From assembly GCA_035949055.1 (NCBI GenBank), contig DASZIO010000046.1, forward strand, positions 1 through 9,205: a stretch of DNA of 9,205 bases. The letters run 5' to 3'. Source of the DNA: Bog-756 sp035949055 (GTDB taxonomy: Bacteria > Actinomycetota > Acidimicrobiia > Acidimicrobiales > RAAP-2). A program made the position numbers and the translations under genes. Shown piece by piece: positions 1 to 5,102 of the stretch (the first letter of the stretch is position 1; every line of letters begins with the position of its first letter). The notes beneath the pieces are model-generated. The model saw nothing but the letters and a program-made list of their open reading frames with translations. It was not told the origin of the DNA and searched no databases.

Positions 1-525
1 GAAGATCCTGGCGATGGCCACGTCGGTGCCTTGGGTGCGGTGGTGGGCCATGGTCAGCGCCTCGGCGAACCGCTTGGATTCGTCGTAGACGCTGCGAGGC
101 CCGACCGGGTTCACGTGCCCCCAGTATCGCTCGGATTGGGGATGGACCTCGGGGTCGCCGTAGACCTCACTGGTGGACGCCAGGAGGAATCGCGCCCCCC
201 GGGAGCGGGCGAGCTCGAGGCCACGCCGGGTGCCCTCGCTGCCCACCGCCAGGGTCTCGAGGGGGCGGGCCAGGTAGTCAGGGGGGGAAGCCGGGCTGGC
301 CAGGTTGAACACCCCGGCCACCTCGCCGTCGACCGGGACGGACTCGGCGATGTCGGCCTCGACCAGGGTGAAGGCAGCGTTGTCGCCCAGGTGGTCCACG
401 TTGGCCCGGCGCCCGGTGGAGAAGTCGTCGACGCAGACCACCTCGTCCCCCCGGGACACCAGTGCGTCGCAGAGATGGGAACCGAGGAAGCCGCCCCCAC
501 CAAGCACCACCAGCCGAGGGCTCAC
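1..525 (-). CDS. uxs: UDP-glucuronate decarboxylase (UDP-xylose synthase), 3'-truncated by window edge
   Basis: This is an extended short-chain dehydrogenase/reductase of the UDP-glucuronate decarboxylase family, which converts UDP-glucuronate to UDP-xylose and CO2 using bound NAD. The first 175 residues are present; the rest lies beyond the left edge. The Rossmann motif GGGGFLGS is at residues 9-16. The family signature NLASPASPPDY is near residues 74-84. The catalytic elements are STSEVYGDPEVHPQ (Thr118, Glu120) and YDESK (Tyr147, Lys151). The adjoining WGHVNPVGPRSVYDESKR is much closer to UXS proteins than to GalE or RmlB. The start is GTG at 525, whose GTGA overlaps the ugd stop by 4 bases. 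No Shine-Dalgarno sequence precedes it, so translation probably depends on coupling to ugd. The upstream Ugd makes its expected substrate. Family assignment is strong; exact product specificity is inferred. Confidence 0.9.
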   Translation of the reverse strand, partial: MSPRLVVLGGGGFLGSHLCDALVSRGDEVVCVDDFSTGRRANVDHLGDNAAFTLVEADIAESVPVDGEVAGVFNLASPASPPDYLARPLETLAVGSEGTRRGLELARSRGARFLLASTSEVYGDPEVHPQSERYWGHVNPVGPRSVYDESKRFAEALTMAHHRTQGTDVAIARIF

Positions 526-2003
526 CGGCGACCGATGCCCGTGTACTCGAAGCCGATCCGGCGGAGCTGCGCGGGGTCGAGGAGATTGCGGGCGTCCACC
601 ACCACCGGCGCGGCCATCATCAACTTCACGCGGCCGAAGTCGAGCCACCGAAACTGGTCCCATTCCGTCAGCACCACCGCTGCCGTTGCGCCCTCACAGG
701 CGGCATAAGCGTCGGGAAAGGCGCGGACCGCAGCCGCCATGCCTACACCCTCCCCGTCCGCCGCCAGCGAGGCGAGCTCTTCGACGGGTGCCGATGCGTG
801 ATCGTCGGGCACCGGGATGGTGGGGTCGAACGCCTGCACGATGGCGCCCCCGTCCACGAGGCGCTGCACGATCTCGATGGCCGGCGAGTTGCGCAGGTCG
901 TCCGTCCCGGCCTTGAAGGTGAGCCCCAACACTGCGATCACCGTGCCCGCCAGATCGCCCCCGACCGCGGCCTTGACCTTGTCGACCACCCGCACGAACT
1001 GCTCCTCGTTGGTGGCGATGGCCCCCTTGAGGAAGGAGAAGTCGTACCCGGCCTGGTCGGCGATCTGGACCAGGGCCCTGGTGTCCTTGGGCAGGCAGCT
1101 ACCACCCCAGCCGGGACCGGGGCGCAGGAATTCGAACCCGATCCGCTTGTCGTAGCCGAGCCCGAGGATGACGTCGCGGACGTCGGCACCGACCGCCTCG
1201 CACAGCCCCGCCACCGCGTTCACGAAGCTCAACTTGGTGGCCAGGAAGGCGTTGGCCGCGTACTTGATGGTCTCGGCCGTGGCCGCGTCGGTGATCAGCA
1301 GCGGCGCATGGGTGCCGGCGAAGAGCTCACCCACCTTGGCCGCGGCCGACTGATCATCGGCGCCGACCACGATCCGTTCGGGGTGAAGGCTGTCGGCCAC
1401 GGCCGTGCCCTCGCGCAGGAATTCGGGATTGGAGACGACCGAGACGTCATGGCGACCGAGCACCCGATCAACCACCAAAGTCGAGCCCACCGGGACGGTC
1501 GACTTGTTGACGATCACCGTCCCGGGCAGGACGGCCGGTCCGATCTCCTTGGCCACCGCCTCGACGAAGGAGAGGTCGGCCGACCCGTCAGGGCCCTGGG
1601 GAGTGGGCACGCAGAGGAAGACGAACTCCGCGCTCTCGACCGCCTCCTTGGCGCCGACCACGAACCGCAGGCGCCCTGCCGCCTGTCCTTCCCGCACCAG
1701 CTCCTCCAGCTGGTCCTCGACGATGGGCACCCGGCCCTGCTCGAGCATGGCCACCTTCGAGGGATCGGAGTCACCACAGGTCACCCGATGGCCGAGGTGG
1801 GCAAGGGTGCCCGCCGTCGGGAGGCCGACGTAGCCCATCCCGATCACGGCCACCGTGCGCCCGCGCCCGTGGGGCAGCACGCGCACCGTGGCGCCGCCGT
1901 GGCCGAAGGACGCACCGATCGGGCCTGGGCCACCCGCCGGCCCGGTCCGACGGCCCGGCGGCCGTCCGTGGCTCCCGAACAACTCGGGATTCTGCGACAT
2001 CAC
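522..2003 (-). CDS. ugd: UDP-glucose 6-dehydrogenase
   Basis: This cytosolic enzyme oxidises UDP-glucose twice with NAD+ to give UDP-glucuronate. Residue numbers here count from the GTG at 2003. The NAD-binding motif VAVIGMGYVGLP is at 51-62, CVPTPQ at 131-136, the STVPVGS strand near 168-174, SNPEFLREG at 191-199, the central-domain Asn251 and Lys257 (NAFLATK), and the nucleophile Cys303 in GGSCLPKD. The C-terminal UDP-binding domain runs to the stop. At 493 residues it is longer than the usual family length because about 50 Gly/Pro/Arg-rich residues precede the Rossmann fold. An in-frame TGA at 2007-2009 limits the start to GTG 2003 or ATG 2000. GTG 1886 or 1880 would give a family-length N terminus, but none of these has a good ribosome binding site. 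It is translationally coupled to uxs downstream. Function is secure; the start is not. Confidence 0.93.
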   Translation of the reverse strand: MMSQNPELFGSHGRPPGRRTGPAGGPGPIGASFGHGGATVRVLPHGRGRTVAVIGMGYVGLPTAGTLAHLGHRVTCGDSDPSKVAMLEQGRVPIVEDQLEELVREGQAAGRLRFVVGAKEAVESAEFVFLCVPTPQGPDGSADLSFVEAVAKEIGPAVLPGTVIVNKSTVPVGSTLVVDRVLGRHDVSVVSNPEFLREGTAVADSLHPERIVVGADDQSAAAKVGELFAGTHAPLLITDAATAETIKYAANAFLATKLSFVNAVAGLCEAVGADVRDVILGLGYDKRIGFEFLRPGPGWGGSCLPKDTRALVQIADQAGYDFSFLKGAIATNEEQFVRVVDKVKAAVGGDLAGTVIAVLGLTFKAGTDDLRNSPAIEIVQRLVDGGAIVQAFDPTIPVPDDHASAPVEELASLAADGEGVGMAAAVRAFPDAYAACEGATAAVVLTEWDQFRWLDFGRVKLMMAAPVVVDARNLLDPAQLRRIGFEYTGIGRR

Positions 2004-2183
2004 GGCTCATACCCTGTCATCGGCGATCCATCCTCGAGCGTCGGGCGCCCTCTCCTTTCGGCTCATTCTCGTACGTCCTGAAGGTCCGCGCCGGAGACAG
2101 GGTCCGTCTCCCGTCCATCCGGGCATTTCCCCGATCGGATCCTGCGGCCACCGGCACCCGGCGTGGACGGTCGTGGGCTGGAA
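2004..2183 (-). other. rmlD-ugd intergenic gap with an unpaired strong Shine-Dalgarno-like sequence
   Basis: This 180-bp gap is the largest in the window. On the minus strand it holds a strong ribosome-binding-like run, AAAGGAGAG, at 2058-2050. It is 18 bases upstream of an ATG at 2031 that opens only a four-residue frame (MDRR, stop at 2019-2017). It is 46 or more bases from the ugd start candidates. A perfect 6-bp inverted repeat (GGAGAC/GTCTCC, 7-base loop) sits at 2093-2111, without a T tract. I see no convincing -35/-10 pair and no conserved RNA. The gap may contain a promoter for ugd-uxs, or the two halves of the sugar block may be one transcript. Confidence 0.35.
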
Positions 2184-3134
2184 TCAGGGGGCCGGAGCCA
2201 GGGAACGCACCAGCCGCTCGAGGGCATCCGTCCAATCTGGGAGCAACGGCAGGCCGGACAACCGCAGGGCGGCGTTGTCGAGCCGCGAGTTCGCCGGACG
2301 GGGGGCGGGGCGGGGAGGGTCGAGGTCCGCGGTGGTGATGGGGACGACCAGGCCGGGCTCCAGGCCGGCGGCGGCCAGGGTCGCCCGGGCCAAGCCGTAC
2401 CAGGTGGTCTCCCCCTGGTTGGTCACGTGGAAGGTTCCCGGTCGACGGTCCAGGGCCAGGCGTACGATGGTGCGGGCCAGGTCGGCGGTGAATGTCGGGC
2501 AGCCGTGCTGGTCGTCGACGAATCGGAGCGGCCCGTCGGGGTTGCTCGCGGCCAGTCGGAGGACGCTCTTCACCATGTTGGCGCCGTGGGCGCCGCTCAC
2601 CCAGGCGGTCCGTACGATCGTGGCCGCGGCACCGCCGACGGCACGGACCTCTATCTCGCCGCCGAGCTTGCTCCGACCATAGACCGACCGCGGATTGGGG
2701 AGGTCCCACTCGTCGTAGGGGCGTTCAGACGTCCCGTCGAAGACGTAGTCGGTAGACACGTACACCAGGTGGGCCCCCACGGCGTGGGCGGCCTCGGCGA
2801 TATTGCGGGTGCCGAGAGCGTTGACCGCGAAGGCGAGGTCGGTGTCGGACTCGCAAGCGTCCACGGCGGTGTAGGCGCCGCCGTGGAGCACGACGTCGGG
2901 CCGAAAGCTGTCCACTGCGGCGCCGACGGCTGATCGGTCGACCACATCGAGCGTGTCGATGTCGGTCGACAGCACGTCGAAGGTCCCTTCCCGCACCGGG
3001 GGGAGGATGGCTGCTGCCGCCACCCCGCTCGGCGTGCCACCCCCGTCCGGGACACGGCCGGCCATGACATCCCGGAGGTCACGGCCGAGCTGACCGTCGC
3101 CACCGGTGACGAGAACCCGCAACGGGGCCGTCAC
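2184..3134 (-). CDS. rmlD: dTDP-4-dehydrorhamnose reductase
   Basis: This is an NAD(P)H-dependent reductase of the RmlD family, which carries out the last step of dTDP-L-rhamnose synthesis. The protein is 316 residues. It has the nucleotide-binding motif GGDGQLG at 11-17, HGGAYTAVDACESD at 84-97 (family form AAAYTAVDKAE), STDYVFDG at 127-134, the catalytic YGRSK pair Tyr152/Lys156, DDQHGCPTFTADLA at 207-220, and the C-terminal GETTWYGLA and PANSRLD motifs. About 20 extra Gly/Ala/Pro-rich residues lie between the first helix and the second strand (about 23-50). The start is GTG at 3134, overlapping the rmlB stop as GTGA; no Shine-Dalgarno sequence is visible, which implies coupling. The same reading frame stays open further upstream, but that part is antisense or out of frame to rmlB and birA. 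RmlC and RmlA are not in the window. Confidence 0.92.
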   Translation of the reverse strand: MTAPLRVLVTGGDGQLGRDLRDVMAGRVPDGGGTPSGVAAAAILPPVREGTFDVLSTDIDTLDVVDRSAVGAAVDSFRPDVVLHGGAYTAVDACESDTDLAFAVNALGTRNIAEAAHAVGAHLVYVSTDYVFDGTSERPYDEWDLPNPRSVYGRSKLGGEIEVRAVGGAAATIVRTAWVSGAHGANMVKSVLRLAASNPDGPLRFVDDQHGCPTFTADLARTIVRLALDRRPGTFHVTNQGETTWYGLARATLAAAGLEPGLVVPITTADLDPPRPAPRPANSRLDNAALRLSGLPLLPDWTDALERLVRSLAPAP

Positions 3135-4165
3135 GACTGCGTCGGATTGGCCGTCGAGCCGCCTGGCGAAGACCAGTCCCCCTCGACGATCGGCGCCCGA
3201 TCGCGCAGCGGCTCCCACCAGGCCCGGTGGGCTCCGTACCAGGCCACGGTGCCCGCCAGACCCTCGGTGAAGGGCACGGTGGGCTCCCAGCCCAGGGAGC
3301 GCCGGATCTTCGACGAGTCGAGCAGGTACCGGCGATCGTGGCTGGGTCGGTCGGGGACGATCTCCTTGAGGGAGGTGGGCTTGCCGGTGGCGGCCAGCAC
3401 CGCGTCGGCGATTTCCTCGATGCTGGCCTCGATCCCGCTCCCAACGTTGTAGGTCTCGCCCACCTCGCCGTGCTGGAGTACGAGCTCGACCGCCCGGCAG
3501 TGGTCGTCGACGTGAAGCCATTCGCGGCGGTTCTGGGTCGAGGCGTACAAGGGCAGCGGCCGATCGTCGAGCGCTCGGGCGGTGAACAGCGGGATCACCT
3601 TCTCGGGGAACTGATAGGGCCCGTAGTTGTTGCAGCAATTGGTGATGGTGGCCGGCAGCCCGAACGTCTCGACGTAGGACCGCACCGCGTGGTCCCCGCC
3701 GGCCTTCGAGGCGTTGTAGGGGGTCCGCGGCCGGTACGGGGTGTCTTCGGTGAACACCTCGTCGGAGTCGAGCGGCAGATCCCCGTAGACCTCGCAGGTC
3801 GAGATGTGGTGAAACCGGGCCACACCATGCCGGCGGGCCGCTTCGGCCAGGGTCTGCGTGCCGAGCACGTTGGTGCGGAAGAAGCGGGCCGGGTCCAGGA
3901 TGGCCAAGCTGTTGTGCGACTCGGCGGCGAAATTCACGATCACGTCGATCTGGTGGGCGTCGAGCGTCTTCGCCACGGTGTCGAGATCGCCGATGTCCCC
4001 CTGTACGAATTCGATCCGGTCCTCGACGTCGGCCAGGTTCGGCCGGTTTCCCGCGTAGGTCAGCACGTCGTAGGCGACGACGGCGTCCTCGGGGTGACGA
4101 TCGACCCAATACCGGACAAAGTTCGATCCGATGAAGCCGGCTCCGCCGGTCACGAGCAGTCGCAT
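3131..4165 (-). CDS. rmlB: dTDP-glucose 4,6-dehydratase family protein (variant active site)
   Basis: This 344-residue extended SDR enzyme is expected to convert dTDP-glucose to dTDP-4-dehydro-6-deoxyglucose with bound NAD+. The Rossmann motif GGAGFIGSN is at 7-15, FAAESHNS at 79-86, ISTCEVYGDL at 121-130, YNASK at 150-154 (Tyr150, Lys154), then NCCNNYGPYQFPEK, NRREWLHVDDH, YNVGSG and DRPSHDRRYLLDSSKI, all typical of RmlB. Canonical RmlB carries Thr-Asp-Glu in the active site; here the order is Thr123-Cys124-Glu125. The usual HVDRS segment is also replaced by HNSLA. The gene starts at ATG 4165, only 12 bases after the birA stop, and overlaps rmlD by 4 bases, so birA-rmlB-rmlD probably share a transcript. 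Neighbouring RmlD supports a dTDP-deoxysugar role. A related 4,6-dehydratase with another nucleotide-sugar substrate remains possible. Confidence 0.88.
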   Translation of the reverse strand: MRLLVTGGAGFIGSNFVRYWVDRHPEDAVVAYDVLTYAGNRPNLADVEDRIEFVQGDIGDLDTVAKTLDAHQIDVIVNFAAESHNSLAILDPARFFRTNVLGTQTLAEAARRHGVARFHHISTCEVYGDLPLDSDEVFTEDTPYRPRTPYNASKAGGDHAVRSYVETFGLPATITNCCNNYGPYQFPEKVIPLFTARALDDRPLPLYASTQNRREWLHVDDHCRAVELVLQHGEVGETYNVGSGIEASIEEIADAVLAATGKPTSLKEIVPDRPSHDRRYLLDSSKIRRSLGWEPTVPFTEGLAGTVAWYGAHRAWWEPLRDRAPIVEGDWSSPGGSTANPTQS

Positions 4166-4177
4166 AGCCCGGAGATG

Positions 4178-5011
4178 TTACAGGCGGCCCCGTGCGGGCC
4201 CGGAGGCCGGGGCAGTCCCCCCGACCGGTCGCAGGTGGACGACGTCGCCCGCCAGCACAGTGTGGACATCCCCGTCTCGCTCGACCACCAGGTGCCCGTC
4301 CGGGGTGAGGTCGACCGCCCTCCCGACCAGGCTTCGTCCGTCCCGCTCGACCCGGACCTCTGCGCCGAGGGTGGAGCACCTCGAGCGGAGCACCGAGACC
4401 AGGCCGGTCCGGCCCGCCGCGCTGCCGAGGTCGTCGACCCGGGACTCGAGCGCATCGAGCAGGGACTCCAACAACCCGGCCCGGTCGACCGGACGTCCCA
4501 CCAGACGACGCAGGGAGCCGGCCACTCCGACCAGGTCGGGCGCGAGGTGGTCATCGTCGACCGGCCAGTTCACGTTGATCCCGATGCCGACGACGACGGC
4601 GGGAAGCCGCCCCGGCGTCGGGCCCGGCGCGCCAGGACCGCTCACGTCCGACTCGGCCAGAACACCGGCCACCTTCCGCCCGTCGGGGGCGAGCAGGTCG
4701 TTCGGCCATTTGACGGCGAGGACCACCCCGGTCTCCCGCTCGACGGCGTCACCGGCGGCCAGGCACAGTGCCGAACTGGCCAGGTGGCGCTGGTCGGGAC
4801 GAAGGTCCGGCCGCAGCAACACCGACATCAAGAGGTTCGAACCGGCCGGCGCCTCCCAGCGCCGGCCGAGGCGACCCCGGCCGGCCGTCTGGAACTCGGC
4901 CACCGCCACCACCCCCTCCGCCGCCCCGGAGCGGGCCTCAGCCAGGAGATACAGGTTGGTCGAATCCAACGATTCGAAGCGCCGGATGTCCCTGAACCTC
5001 GTGCCCGGCAT
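4178..5011 (-). CDS. birA: biotin--[acetyl-CoA-carboxylase] ligase, single-function type
   Basis: This protein ligase activates biotin with ATP to biotinyl-5'-AMP and transfers it to the Lys of a biotin carrier domain. The 277-residue protein shows the biotin/AMP loop GRGRLGRRW at 44-52, KWPNDLL at 101-107, Lys113 in GRKVAGVLAE, GIGINVN at 142-148, and a small C-terminal domain. There is no N-terminal helix-turn-helix, so it is a group I enzyme that should not act as a DNA-binding repressor. I chose ATG 5011, which has an AGGG six bases upstream and begins just before the conserved DSTN segment. The longer open frame to 5185 would be antisense to accA and has no family similarity. A Gly/Pro-rich insert occurs near 122-136. 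It is transcribed divergently from accA, whose carrier Lys is its probable target, and lies 12 bases upstream of rmlB. Confidence 0.93.
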   Translation of the reverse strand: MPGTRFRDIRRFESLDSTNLYLLAEARSGAAEGVVAVAEFQTAGRGRLGRRWEAPAGSNLLMSVLLRPDLRPDQRHLASSALCLAAGDAVERETGVVLAVKWPNDLLAPDGRKVAGVLAESDVSGPGAPGPTPGRLPAVVVGIGINVNWPVDDDHLAPDLVGVAGSLRRLVGRPVDRAGLLESLLDALESRVDDLGSAAGRTGLVSVLRSRCSTLGAEVRVERDGRSLVGRAVDLTPDGHLVVERDGDVHTVLAGDVVHLRPVGGTAPASGPARGRL

Positions 5012-5055
5012 GGCACACACCCTACGGGCCGTGACAGTGTTGTAGCGCCCTCGGC

Positions 5056-5071
5056 GCGGTGGCACCACCGC
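5056..5071. repeat. Perfect 7-bp inverted repeat with 2-base spacer, possible operator
   Basis: The sequence GCGGTGG-CA-CCACCGC is a perfect inverted repeat in the middle of the birA-accA divergent region. Directly beside it, sharing two bases, is a second smaller one, GCGCC-CTC-GGCGC at 5045-5057. The near-continuous two-fold symmetry suits a dimeric regulator site, and the position would let one protein control both directions. In DNA this GC-rich a 7-bp repeat can arise by chance. It does not look like any BirA, BioR or BioQ operator I know. Confidence 0.3.
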
Positions 5072-5091
5072 CCTCCAGCCAACAATTCTCG

Positions 5092-5098
5092 AAAGGGG
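5092..5098 (+). promoter_or_regulatory. Ribosome binding site of accA
   Basis: AAAGGGG lies four bases upstream of a GTG codon at 5103. It decides the start of accA, because the second residue onward (LQKVLIANRGEIAVR) matches the normal N terminus of biotin carboxylases. Confidence 0.65.
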
Positions 5099-5102
5099 CA
5101 GC

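Larger units (their letters stand above)
5012..5102. promoter_or_regulatory. Divergent intergenic region between birA and accA
   Basis: These 91 bases must hold the start signals for both the minus-strand birA-rmlB-rmlD genes and the plus-strand accA-M20 genes, unless transcription enters from outside. It contains two adjacent inverted repeats (5045-5057 and 5056-5071) and the accA ribosome binding site. I could not find a well-spaced -35/-10 pair on either strand, so the promoter role rests on the layout only. Confidence 0.5.

Noticed and set aside
462..2081. 539-codon plus-strand open frame opposite ugd
   Set aside because: It is antisense to a gene with every catalytic motif of Ugd, and the product is low-complexity Arg/Gly/His-rich with no domain.
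2093..2111. GGAGAC/GTCTCC hairpin as a terminator after rmlD
   Set aside because: It has only 6 bp with a 7-base loop and no T tract, and it lies about 75 bases past the rmlD stop. It is not convincing in GC-rich DNA.
2146..2167. GC-rich hairpin just after the rmlD stop (two CCGG arms around a 3-base loop)
   Set aside because: The paired part is short, needs a wobble pair and has no T tract. It is probably a chance product of base composition.
3135..4379. Possible N-terminal fusion of another domain to RmlD (the frame stays open upstream to 4379)
   Set aside because: The upstream part overlaps rmlB in another frame and is Arg/Pro-rich with no motif. RmlD has a normal family start at GTG 3134, coupled to the rmlB stop.
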